Part shown: piece by piece, positions 28,598 through 36,153 of the stretch
Layout of the letters: the number at the start of each line of letters is the position of its first letter
Numbering within the stretch: position 1 is the first letter of the stretch
Assembly (NCBI RefSeq): GCF_010730955.1
Contig: NZ_AP022577.1
Location: 2,728,001 to 2,792,000, forward strand
DNA length: 64,000 bases
Source: Mycolicibacterium aubagnense
GTDB taxonomy: Bacteria > Actinomycetota > Actinomycetes > Mycobacteriales > Mycobacteriaceae
Direction of reading: 5' to 3'
Notes under the pieces: model-generated
The model's database searches: none
Seen by the model: only the letters and a program-made list of their open reading frames with translations
Told to the model about the DNA's origin: nothing
Translations under genes and position numbers: made by a program

Positions 28598-29215
28598 CTA
28601 CTCCCCGATGTCGCCGATGTGGTCGCGCTTGGTCACGCGGCCCTCGGCCAGGTGGTAGGTGGCGCCGACGATCGCGACCTTGCCCGACGCCAGCCGTTCG
28701 GCGATGACGTTGGACCGCTCGCTCAGCAGCCGCACGGTCTCGTTGACGTGCTTGGCCTCGAGCTCGTCGACCTCGAAGAGTCCTTCGCGCCGGCCGACGA
28801 GGATCGACGGCGTGACGCGCTCGACGATGTCGCGCACGTAGCCGCCGGGCACCGCGCCGTCGTCCAGTGCCGTAATCGTGGCCTGCACCGCGCCACAGCT
28901 GTCGTGGCCGAGCACGACGATCAGCGGTACTTCGAGGACCGCGACGGCGTATTCGATGGACCCGATCACCGCGGAATCGAGGACGTGGCCCGCGGTGCGC
29001 ACCACGAACATGTCGCCGAGGCCCTGATCGAAGATGATCTCGGCGGCGACGCGGCTGTCTGCGCAACCGAACATCACTGCCGTCGGCTTCTGCCCACCGG
29101 CCAGCTGGGTCCGGCGTTCGATGCTCTGGCTGGGATGCGCTGGTTCACCGGCAACGAAACGCTCGTTACCCTCTTTCAGTGCTTTCCAGGCGCTTATCGG
29201 GTTCGAGTTGGGCAT
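28598..29215 (-). CDS. canB: Beta-carbonic anhydrase CanB
   Basis: A 205-residue zinc enzyme interconverting CO2 and bicarbonate. The zinc ligands are in MFGCADSRVAAE (Cys with the Asp-Arg dyad) and VLGHDSCGAV (His and Cys). VVRTAGHV and SIEYAV complete the beta-class signature. It matches M. tuberculosis Rv3588c from MPNSNPISAWKALKEGNERFVAG. ATG 29215 is taken by homology; ATG 29224 has better spacing to a GCAGGG. It is divergent from mutY with a 37-bp gap. Confidence 0.94.
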   Translation of the reverse strand: MPNSNPISAWKALKEGNERFVAGEPAHPSQSIERRTQLAGGQKPTAVMFGCADSRVAAEIIFDQGLGDMFVVRTAGHVLDSAVIGSIEYAVAVLEVPLIVVLGHDSCGAVQATITALDDGAVPGGYVRDIVERVTPSILVGRREGLFEVDELEAKHVNETVRLLSERSNVIAERLASGKVAIVGATYHLAEGRVTKRDHIGDIGE

Positions 29216-29252
29216 GCCGCCCATTGTGCCCTGCTCGCATAGTGGATGTGCA

Positions 29253-30146
29253 ATGAGTTCAGGGCAAATTCTCATACCCGCCGGCGAGCTTCTGGGTTGG
29301 TATCGCACCGCGCAACGCGACTTACCGTGGCGCGCCCCGGATGTGACCGCGTGGCAAATCCTGGTCAGCGAGTTCATGTTGCAGCAGACCCCGGTTTCGC
29401 GGGTCGAACCGATCTGGCGGGACTGGATCGCCCGCTGGCCCACCCCGTCCGCGACCGCCGCAGCCGGCGCCGCGGACGTGCTGCGCGCCTGGGGCAAATT
29501 GGGTTATCCGCGCCGCGCCAAGCGTTTACACGAATGCGCCGAAGTCATCGCCACCGAGCACGACGACGAAGTGCCCCGCGACGTCGAGACCCTGCTGACA
29601 CTGCCGGGCATCGGCGCCTACACCGCACGGGCCGTCGCCTGTTTCGCCTACCAGCAGGACGTTCCAGTGGTCGATACCAACGTGCGCCGGGTGGTCGCGC
29701 GCGCGGTGCGTGGCGTGGCCGACACCCCGGCGCGCACCCGCGATCTGGACGACGTCGCCGCGCTGCTGCCGAAAGATGGCACCGCACATGTGTTTTCGGC
29801 TGCGCTGATGGAACTCGGCGCAATCGTCTGCACTGCCCGCACACCGAAATGCGGGATATGTCCGCTGACCACGTGCGCCTGGCGGAGCGCCGGCCATCCC
29901 GAGATGTCCACACCAACGCGTCCCGTCCAGAAATACGCCGGCACCGACCGTCAGGTGCGCGGCCGGCTGTTGGATGTGTTGCGCGGCAGCGTGTCACCGG
30001 TGACCCGTGCCCAGTTGGACGTGGCGTGGCTGACCGACCCCGCGCAGCGGGACCGGGCTTTGGACTCACTGCTGGTCGACGGCCTGGTCGAGCAGACCGC
30101 CGACGACCGGTACGCCCTGGCCGGCGAGGGTGAGCGCACGGACTGA
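29253..30146 (+). CDS. mutY: Adenine DNA glycosylase MutY
   Basis: Removes A mispaired with 8-oxoG. The 297 residues show SEFMLQQTPVSRV (catalytic Glu region), the HhH-GPD motif LPGIGAYTARAVACFAYQQDVPVVDTNVRR with the catalytic Asp, and a 4Fe-4S loop CTARTPKCGICPLTTC. The last Cys spacing is four residues instead of the five of E. coli; M. tuberculosis MutY (Rv3589), as remembered, has the same. The C-terminal NUDIX-like MutT domain of longer MutY proteins is absent, as in mycobacteria. Start ATG 29253. Confidence 0.93.
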   Translation: MSSGQILIPAGELLGWYRTAQRDLPWRAPDVTAWQILVSEFMLQQTPVSRVEPIWRDWIARWPTPSATAAAGAADVLRAWGKLGYPRRAKRLHECAEVIATEHDDEVPRDVETLLTLPGIGAYTARAVACFAYQQDVPVVDTNVRRVVARAVRGVADTPARTRDLDDVAALLPKDGTAHVFSAALMELGAIVCTARTPKCGICPLTTCAWRSAGHPEMSTPTRPVQKYAGTDRQVRGRLLDVLRGSVSPVTRAQLDVAWLTDPAQRDRALDSLLVDGLVEQTADDRYALAGEGERTD

Positions 30147-30159
30147 CCGCCCGTTTACG

Positions 30160-30204
30160 TGAGAACGGTATGAAACCGGGTCCGTTCCAATGAGAACGGC
30201 ATGA
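30160..30204. repeat. Two direct repeats TGAGAACGG(T/C)ATGA
   Basis: Copies at 30160-30173 and 30191-30204 are 31 bp apart, about three helical turns, in the leader of the small secreted protein gene. A third partial copy (TAGAACGGAAGCATG) runs into the start codon. They may be tandem regulator sites. Confidence 0.45.
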
Positions 30205-30244
30205 GTCCTTACCACATGCCAGAATCCTCGGATAGAACGGAAGC

Positions 30245-30589
30245 ATGACCGCATACCGAATTTCAGGTGAACAGAACGTTAACAACCGTCGTCGCGGCCT
30301 CGTCATCGCCGGAGCCGCAGCAGCCGCTTTTGCCGCAGTGACCATCGCTCCGGCCGCGGCATCCGCGCTGCCGACCGGCGGCGGCTCGGCCGTCGACACC
30401 ATCAACGAGCTGCAGGCCCGCGGCTACCACGTCCAGGTCAACACCAGCACCTCCGGACCGCTGTCCGCCTGCTCGGTGACCGACGTGCACGGGTTGTCTG
30501 GCAGCAACGTTGACGGCAGGGGCCAGCGGATCAACTCCGGCCAGTTCGACACCGTGTACGTCAACGTGCAGTGCAGGCCGCAGGGCTAG
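30245..30589 (+). CDS. Small secreted mycobacterial protein
   Basis: A 114-residue protein with a signal peptide (NNRRRGLVIAGAAAAAFAAVTIAPAAASA, cleavage near residue 42). The mature part of about 72 residues contains VDTINELQARGYHVQVN, LSACSVTDVHGL and VYVNVQC; the two Cys probably form a disulfide. This layout is common in mycobacterial secreted proteins of unknown function. ATG 30245 gives an N-terminal extension of 13 residues before the basic region. The 3' end overlaps the convergent AraC gene by 4 bp. Confidence 0.8.
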   Translation: MTAYRISGEQNVNNRRRGLVIAGAAAAAFAAVTIAPAAASALPTGGGSAVDTINELQARGYHVQVNTSTSGPLSACSVTDVHGLSGSNVDGRGQRINSGQFDTVYVNVQCRPQG

Positions 30590-31560
30590 TCAACCGGTTG
30601 CGGCGCAACCAAATTAGGACAGGAGAAGCGCCGCCGGTAATCGGACGGATTGACGCCGACAACGCGCCGGAAATGGTGCCGCAGTAGCGTTGCGGTACCA
30701 AATCCGGCCCTGTCGGCCACCCGGTCCACATCGAGATCCGTCTCCTCCAGCAGCCTGCGTGCGTAGAGCACGCGCTGGTCGGTAACCCACTGCATCGGGG
30801 TCCGGCCGGTCTCCTCGACGAAGCGCCGCGCGAACGTCCGGCCGGACATGCTGGCCCGCTTGGCCAGGCTGTCCACCGTGTGCGGGTGACGCAGGTTGGT
30901 CAGAATCCAATCCAGGTGTGGCGCAAAGCCTTCCGAGCACCGCACCGGGATCGGCTGCTCGATGAACTGCCGCTGACCGCCGTCCCGCTGCGGCGGCACC
31001 ACCATGCGGCGGGCGATCTTGTTGGTGATCTCGCTGCCCAGTTCGCGCCGCACCAGATGCAGGCAGGCGTCGATGCCCGCAGCCGTCCCCGCGCTCGTGA
31101 TGAGATTCCCGTCGTCGACGAAGAGCACGTTGCGATCGACCCGGGCCGTTGGAAAGCGCCGGGCCAGCTTGTCGGCGTGCATCCAGTGCGTGGTGCATGC
31201 CCGCCCGTCGAGTAGGCCGGCCGCGCCCGCGACGAAGGCACCGGAGCAGATGGTCAAGACGATCGAGCCGGAGTCGGAAGCGTTCCGAACGGCTGCCAGC
31301 GCCTCCTGTGGATAGTCAGGACCCGCCACCGCCGGGATGGCGACGAGGTCAGCTCCCTGAAGTTGGTCGATGCCGTGATCGGGAACCAGTGCGGCGCCGA
31401 CCGAGGTCCGCACCGGCCGCCCGGCCGCCGGCCCACACACCTTGAAATCGAAATTCGGCACGCCGTCGCCGGATCGGTCGATACCGAACACTTCGCACAC
31501 CACGCCGAACTCGAACGGCGCCACCCCGTCCATCACCAGGACCGAGACACTCTTGATCAT
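30586..31560 (-). CDS. AraC-family regulator with DJ-1/PfpI domain
   Basis: A 324-residue protein of the GATase1-AraC (FtrA/CdhR) type. The N-terminal DJ-1 domain (SVLVMDGVAPFEFGVVCEVFGID, TICSGAFVAGAAGLLDGRACTTHW) senses a ligand; the nucleophile-elbow Cys is present in TICSG. The C-terminal AraC domain has two HTH units (VDSLAKRASMSGRTFARRFVEETGRTPMQWV and VDRVADRAGFGTATLLRHHFRRVVGVNPSDYRRRF). No obvious target gene is adjacent except the divergent small membrane protein. The start ATG 31560 is clear. Confidence 0.88.
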   Translation of the reverse strand: MIKSVSVLVMDGVAPFEFGVVCEVFGIDRSGDGVPNFDFKVCGPAAGRPVRTSVGAALVPDHGIDQLQGADLVAIPAVAGPDYPQEALAAVRNASDSGSIVLTICSGAFVAGAAGLLDGRACTTHWMHADKLARRFPTARVDRNVLFVDDGNLITSAGTAAGIDACLHLVRRELGSEITNKIARRMVVPPQRDGGQRQFIEQPIPVRCSEGFAPHLDWILTNLRHPHTVDSLAKRASMSGRTFARRFVEETGRTPMQWVTDQRVLYARRLLEETDLDVDRVADRAGFGTATLLRHHFRRVVGVNPSDYRRRFSCPNLVAPQPVD

Positions 31561-31632
31561 GGCAGCATTTTATCGATTGCCGTCCGAACTGCCACTGTTT
31601 ATTCGGTTGCCGCCAATCCGAGAATTATCGAT

Positions 31633-31833
31633 ATGAACACTGTCCTGACCATGATCGCGATGGTCGCAATCATGGTCGCCCCATTCGCACTCGGCGCCGC
31701 GCTGAGCGCCATCACCCGAAATCCCGGTGCGCGCAATGGTTTCGGCAACTTCGACTGGACCGACGTCGGCGACAGCCGGGACCTGGCCCGCGCCGAGCAT
31801 GACCTCGCCGCGGTGCGCTCCCGATTCGAATAG
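31633..31833 (+). CDS. Small single-pass membrane protein, unknown
   Basis: A 66-residue reading frame, MNTVLTMIAMVAIMVAPFAL followed by a soluble tail (GNFDWTDVGDSRDLARAEHDLAAVRSRF). One N-terminal hydrophobic helix and an acidic amphipathic tail look like a real short membrane protein. The ribosome site is weak. It lies divergent from the AraC gene and its stop abuts the convergent hydrolase gene. No family is recognised. Confidence 0.5.
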   Translation: MNTVLTMIAMVAIMVAPFALGAALSAITRNPGARNGFGNFDWTDVGDSRDLARAEHDLAAVRSRFE

Positions 31834-32592
31834 TCAGACGGACGCGAGAAAATCCTCGACCGCGCGGCGATAGACGTCAGGAGCGTCGTCGTGCACGAGG
31901 TGGCCGGCCCCTGGAACTTTCAAATATGTTGTCTGGTAACCGATCTCGGCCATCTTGCGCATCTGCCCCGGCGGTGCGACCGAGTTCCCCGCCTCGATGA
32001 GCAAGGTCGGCACCCGCACCGCCGCCCACTGCTGCCAGTAGTCCCGGGTGCCCCATTCCGCGGCGATGGCCACCCAGCGCCCGGCCTCGCCGTGCAGCCG
32101 CCAGCCGGTCTCGGTGCGGTCGAACGCGTCCAGGAAGTACTGGCCGGCAATGGGGCCGAACAGTTCCAGAACCTGTTGCGCCGAATCGAATTCGACCGGA
32201 AGCGAGTGCGCCCACGGGTCCCAGGCACCGATGGTGAAGCCGACGAAATCGGCTGCCATGTCCTCGACCACCAGCGCGGTGACCAGCTCCGGATGGGCCG
32301 CGGCCAGACACCAGCTGTGCAACCCGCCCATCGAGTGCCCGATCAACCGCGCCGGGCGCCCCAGTGAGCCGACCGCGTCGGCCAGATCGGCGACGAACCG
32401 CTCGGTGCTGATCGGCTCGCAGTCGTGGACGCCCCGGCCGCGGTGCCACGGCGCGTCGTAGGTGTACACCTCGCCCAGATCCGTCAACCACGGCAACTGC
32501 CGGTCCCAGGTGGTGCCGCGGCCCATCAATCCGTGCACCAGCACAATGGGCTCGCCGGTGCCACCTCGGGCGGTGAGCAGGTCCGTCGTCAT
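31834..32592 (-). CDS. Alpha/beta hydrolase (Rv3591c-like)
   Basis: A 252-residue alpha/beta-hydrolase: oxyanion region VLVHGLMGRGTTWDRQ, nucleophile elbow GHSMGGLHS (Ser near residue 96), a late Asp region and catalytic His in VPGAGHLVHDDAP. The cap (DFVGFTIGAWDPWAHSL) is Trp-rich. Homologous in place to Rv3591c. Substrate unknown. It is divergent from mhuD with a gap of about 90 bp. Confidence 0.88.
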   Translation of the reverse strand: MTTDLLTARGGTGEPIVLVHGLMGRGTTWDRQLPWLTDLGEVYTYDAPWHRGRGVHDCEPISTERFVADLADAVGSLGRPARLIGHSMGGLHSWCLAAAHPELVTALVVEDMAADFVGFTIGAWDPWAHSLPVEFDSAQQVLELFGPIAGQYFLDAFDRTETGWRLHGEAGRWVAIAAEWGTRDYWQQWAAVRVPTLLIEAGNSVAPPGQMRKMAEIGYQTTYLKVPGAGHLVHDDAPDVYRRAVEDFLASV

Positions 32593-32681
32593 AGCCCTAT
32601 ATTGCCTGCGAGGGCGGCCCTCCCGCACTGCGCCCATTGCGGGCCTCCGGCACGGCTGGGCAGCGCGGTAACCTGAACCAC

Positions 32682-32999
32682 ATGCCTGTGGTCAAGATCA
32701 ACGCGATCGAAGTTCCGCCCAACGCCGGCCCCGAATTGGAGAAGCGGTTCGCGAACCGCGCCCACGCCGTGGACGGCCAGCCCGGCTTCCTCGGGTTCCA
32801 GCTGCTGCGCCCGGTCAAGGGCGAGAACCGCTACTTCGTGGTGACGCAGTGGGAGTCCGACGAGGCGTTCCAGGCCTGGGCCACCGGCCCGGCCGTCGAG
32901 GCCCATGCCGGGCAGCGGGCCAACCCCGTCGCCACCGGCGCATCCCTTCTCGAGTTCGAGGTTGTGTTGGACGTTGCGGGTTCCGGCCAGCACGCATAA
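32682..32999 (+). CDS. mhuD: Heme-degrading monooxygenase MhuD
   Basis: A 105-residue ferredoxin-like (ABM) protein. The mycobacterial MhuD active-site residues are all at their expected numbers: Asn7 (VVKINAIEV), Trp66 (FQAWATGP) and His75 (VEAHAGQ). MhuD breaks heme to mycobilin and releases iron without CO. It is the orthologue of Rv3592, with lpqF following. The 3' end overlaps the likely lpqF start by about 26 bp. Confidence 0.95.
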   Translation: MPVVKINAIEVPPNAGPELEKRFANRAHAVDGQPGFLGFQLLRPVKGENRYFVVTQWESDEAFQAWATGPAVEAHAGQRANPVATGASLLEFEVVLDVAGSGQHA

Positions 33000-34323
33000 G
33001 GCCCGTACTGCGCTGGCCACGGCCGGCACAGTGATCGTCGTCTTGGGTGGCTGCAGCACGCCTGCAGCCACCCCGCCACCATCGAGCGCCGCCTACGGCG
33101 CGCTGATAGACATGAGCACCCCGCAGGGCATGCGGTCCAGACAGACGATGGACATGCTCAACTCCGACTGGTCCATCGAGCCCGCCGGGGTCAAGACCCT
33201 TGCGGCGCCCGACCAGGTGGACGACATCACCTACCGGATGAAGTGGATCTGGTGGGACCGCCCGTTCAAGCTCACAGGCATCGACATCGGCGCCGGGCGG
33301 TCCACCCTGCACGTCACCAACTCCTATGGCGTGAACCAGGACATCCAGCTACATGTCGACGGCAAGGGCACCGTCGACCGCATGGAGGTCTCGCTGCGTC
33401 CGCCACCCGTCAAGTCATGGGCCGACGTCGACGCGCAGATCGCGAAGTCCGGCGCCCGCTACTCGTATCAGGTCGCCAAGGTCGTCGACGGCAAGTGCGT
33501 CAAGGTCGCCGGCACCAACGTCGACGAACCGATGCCGCTGGCGTCGATCATGAAGATCTACGTGCTGCTTGCCGTCGCCCGAGCGGTGTCTGCCGGCACC
33601 CTCAGCTGGGACGACAAGGTCACCGTCACCGCTGAGGGCAAGAAGCTCGGTTCGGCCGGCATGGACAACCTGGCGCCGGGCACGCAGGTGACGGTCCGCG
33701 AGGCCGCCCAGCAGATGATCTCGGTCAGCGACAACATGGCCACCGACATGCTGATCAACAAGGTAGGGCAGACCGCGGTCGATGAGGCTCTGGTCGTCGC
33801 CGGGCATCACGATCCGGCGAGCCTCACGCCCTACCCGACCATGCACGAGCTGTTCTCCATCGGCTGGGGCAAACCCGATGTCCGCGACGATTGGAAGAAC
33901 GGCACCAAGGCGCAGCGCACAGCACTGCTGCAGCAGGTGAGCGCGCGTCCGTACGATCCGGACCCCTACCGCACCCGCACGCCGGCATCGAGCATCGGCG
34001 CCGAGTGGTACGGCAGCGCCGCCGATATCTGCCGCGAGCACGTCGCGGTGCAGACGGCCGCTGTCGGGGCCGCCGCGCCGGTACGCGACATCATGTCCAA
34101 GGTCTCCGGCATCGACCTGGACCGCACCAAGTGGCCCTACCTCGGCGCCAAGGGCGGCAACCTGCCCGGTGATCTGGGCTTCAGCTGGTATGCGGTCGAC
34201 CACACCGGCCAGCCGTGGGTGGTGAACTTCCAGCTGACCTGGCCGACGTTCAAGGGTCAGACCGCGGCGCAGTGGCTGCTGAGCATCATCAAGCAGGCGT
34301 TCGACCTGATTCCGGTGCGGTGA
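32974..34323 (+). CDS. lpqF: Beta-lactamase-like lipoprotein LpqF
   Basis: Serine beta-lactamase-fold protein of about 449 residues, Rv3593-like. The N-terminus is a lipoprotein signal (TALATAGTVIVVLGGCS). After an N-domain of about 150 residues comes the catalytic part: SIMK (SxxK Ser in PLASIMKIYVLL), SDN (ISVSDNMATDM) and KGG (GAKGGNLPG). All three class A motifs are present, so it may act on peptidoglycan-like or ester substrates at the cell surface. TTG 32974 is proposed because it sits just before the basic signal region; TTG 32962 or ATG 32905 are possible, all inside mhuD. Confidence 0.85.
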   Translation: MRVPASTHKARTALATAGTVIVVLGGCSTPAATPPPSSAAYGALIDMSTPQGMRSRQTMDMLNSDWSIEPAGVKTLAAPDQVDDITYRMKWIWWDRPFKLTGIDIGAGRSTLHVTNSYGVNQDIQLHVDGKGTVDRMEVSLRPPPVKSWADVDAQIAKSGARYSYQVAKVVDGKCVKVAGTNVDEPMPLASIMKIYVLLAVARAVSAGTLSWDDKVTVTAEGKKLGSAGMDNLAPGTQVTVREAAQQMISVSDNMATDMLINKVGQTAVDEALVVAGHHDPASLTPYPTMHELFSIGWGKPDVRDDWKNGTKAQRTALLQQVSARPYDPDPYRTRTPASSIGAEWYGSAADICREHVAVQTAAVGAAAPVRDIMSKVSGIDLDRTKWPYLGAKGGNLPGDLGFSWYAVDHTGQPWVVNFQLTWPTFKGQTAAQWLLSIIKQAFDLIPVR

Positions 34324-34945
34324 GGACACAGTCGCCACAGCAGGCCGCGCGACCACCGGCCAGCCGGTAGATCAGACAGCAGCTGTTCCGCCGGAACGAC
34401 GGCCCTGAGCGCAGTACTCCCCCGTCGACGCGTTGGTCCGCGAGCACCGCGTCTGCTGCTTCTCGGGCTTGCGTGGCCAAGTCGGATCGTGCCCGGACTA
34501 TCTGCTGAGCCGCACTGTTGGCGGCCGATCCCACGTTGCCCCACAACACTTTTCGGCCGACGCCAAATCGCTCGAACGACTCGGTGAGCACCTCGACGGC
34601 GGGTGCACCGCCGACGGGTTCCGTCGAGACCGAAAGTGGGTACGGACCACCCAACCGGTCCTGCCAGGCCACGTCGGCCAACGACCACGTCACGGGTGCC
34701 CCGAGCGCCGCGGAGCCGATCATCGGCGCAATCAACCGCGCCACCAGCCCGAGGTGCGCGACCGACGCGGCGACCCGAATCTCCGGTTCCCCGTTGCCCA
34801 TCAGCGCAGACCGCACCTTGTGCACGCGGGCGGTCAAGGCGTCCGGATCGCCGATCAGTTCGGCCATCGGCCGCCACGGCGCCGCCGGTGAATCATCGTG
34901 CCGCTCAACGGCAAAGAACGGACCGAAGGCGGCGAGCTCAGTCAC
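34289..34945 (-). CDS. FhuF-like (2Fe-2S)-binding protein
   Basis: A 218-residue protein. The C-terminal motif RRNSCCLIYRLAGGRAACCGDCVL is the FhuF-type 2Fe-2S site (CC plus CxxC) of ferric-siderophore reductases. The N-terminal part is a siderophore-reductase-like helical region. It probably reduces Fe(III)-siderophore in the cytoplasm. The start overlaps the tetR stop by 8 bp, so it is expressed with it. The last 35 bp overlap lpqF tail to tail. It is the first gene of the block that is absent between lpqF and clpC1 in M. tuberculosis. Confidence 0.82.
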   Translation of the reverse strand: MTELAAFGPFFAVERHDDSPAAPWRPMAELIGDPDALTARVHKVRSALMGNGEPEIRVAASVAHLGLVARLIAPMIGSAALGAPVTWSLADVAWQDRLGGPYPLSVSTEPVGGAPAVEVLTESFERFGVGRKVLWGNVGSAANSAAQQIVRARSDLATQAREAADAVLADQRVDGGVLRSGPSFRRNSCCLIYRLAGGRAACCGDCVLTAPESGRTPA

Positions 34946-35528
34946 TGCCGGGCCGTTGCACCAACCGGCGGGCAGCTTCCACGGCCGCCGCCCGACGCTC
35001 GGCGATGGTCTCCGCGGACATCGGCTGGTCGACGATGCGGTCGATACCGAACCCTCCAGCCGCCAGCGCGTACGTCATGTCATTGAGCAGCACCAGCAGG
35101 TCCATCGGGCGCCACGACGGATCGATGATCCCCTGCTCCTGAGCCTCGGCGATCCGGTCGAGCTTCGACTGGAAGATGCGTCGCAGCACGTGGTCGCCGA
35201 ACATACCGTCGGCCGCTTCCAGTTCGATCCAGCGCTGCAACCGGGCACCGGCCGGATCGGCCACCATGTAGTCGAAGAGCGCGACGGTGTATCCGGGGAC
35301 GTCGTCAGCTTTGAAGATCGCGTCGTACGGAGCGTCCTGAATCCACTGCTCCACCACCGCCTCGAACAGCTTCTGCTTGCTCGGAAAGTAGCTGTACAAC
35401 CGCTCCTTGCTGGCATTGGCTTCGGCGGCAATACGATTCAACCGCGCACCGGCAAACCCGAGGGCAGAGAACTCCGCTTTCGCGGCAAACATGATGCGCT
35501 CACGTGTTGCATGTCCGGCCGCCCTCAT
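34938..35528 (-). CDS. TetR-family transcriptional regulator
   Basis: A 196-residue regulator with N-terminal HTH ERIMFAAKAEFSALGFAGARLNRIAAEANASKERLYSYFPSKQKLF and a TetR_C-type domain (WRPMDLLVLLNDMTYALAAGG). It is the middle gene of a DUF4334-tetR-fhuF run on the minus strand: 29 bp after the DUF4334 gene and overlapping the FhuF-like gene. The operator could be the palindrome cluster at 36041-36087. Ligand unknown. Confidence 0.87.
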   Translation of the reverse strand: MRAAGHATRERIMFAAKAEFSALGFAGARLNRIAAEANASKERLYSYFPSKQKLFEAVVEQWIQDAPYDAIFKADDVPGYTVALFDYMVADPAGARLQRWIELEAADGMFGDHVLRRIFQSKLDRIAEAQEQGIIDPSWRPMDLLVLLNDMTYALAAGGFGIDRIVDQPMSAETIAERRAAAVEAARRLVQRPGSD

Positions 35529-35557
35529 AGCACCCGCCAGGGTAACAGCCAGCTACC

Positions 35558-36025
35558 TCACTGGTCGCGTTCGAGAAGAAAGTAGAACAGCTTGTCGGCG
35601 GTGCGCTGCCGCTTGCCATTCATGATGCCCATCAGGGTGTTGCCGTCGACCCTCTTGAAGTGATCGAAGATCGGCTGGCCGTCGTAGACCATGGTCGCCG
35701 TGGTCTCGCCGCGGAACTCGATGTCCCACAGTGATGCCCCACCGCGGCTGAGTTGGTGGTTGGAAAACAGCTGCCCCTCATCGTCATAACAGACGATCGG
35801 CTCGACATCGTTGAGCGAGTCGAAGAACTTTCCGTACCAGCGTGCCGCCTGGAGCTGACCGTTCATCTTGTGCCCGGTATGGAACTCGTCACCTTTCCAA
35901 TGCCCAACCACATCCTCGGCACGGACGGTGTCCAGCGCCGACCAGATCTCGTCGAGTTCCGCGGTATCGACATCCGACTGACCCCGAAGTTCGGCAAAAC
36001 GGCTCCGCGCGGTTTCGATGTTCAC
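35558..36025 (-). CDS. GXWXG/DUF4334-domain protein
   Basis: A 155-residue soluble protein. GHWKGDEFHTGHKMNGQLQAARWYGKFF is the GXWXG motif, and the second half (LWDIEFRGETTATMVYDGQPIFDHFKRVDGNTLMGIMNGK) is DUF4334. Function is unknown; the fold is probably a lipocalin-like barrel. GTG 36025 is chosen because GGGAG lies 5 bp upstream; a longer in-frame reading would cross the palindromic operator. It is the first gene of the run leading to tetR and the FhuF-like gene. Confidence 0.8.
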   Translation of the reverse strand: MNIETARSRFAELRGQSDVDTAELDEIWSALDTVRAEDVVGHWKGDEFHTGHKMNGQLQAARWYGKFFDSLNDVEPIVCYDDEGQLFSNHQLSRGGASLWDIEFRGETTATMVYDGQPIFDHFKRVDGNTLMGIMNGKRQRTADKLFYFLLERDQ

Positions 36026-36040
36026 GAGCACTCCCGAGTC

Positions 36041-36087
36041 AGTTGGTTTGGATAACCAACCGTACTGCCAAACCAACTGGTTCGGCA
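36041..36087. promoter_or_regulatory. Cluster of overlapping palindromes before DUF4334 gene
   Basis: Arms AGTTGGTTTGG (36041-36051) and CCAAACCAACT (36068-36078) form an 11-bp perfect inverted repeat. Inside are TTGGTT-N5-AACCAA (36043-36059) and the near-palindrome TGCCaAACCAa/cTGGTTcGGCA (36066-36087). Two half-helix-shifted operators for one dimeric regulator, probably the TetR protein of this operon, would explain the pattern. Confidence 0.65.
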
Positions 36088-36153
36088 AGACCCCGGACGG
36101 CCACGCAGTTCAGCCGAACGCGCGAGCTACATCAGTTGGCATCTGGTGAGTGG

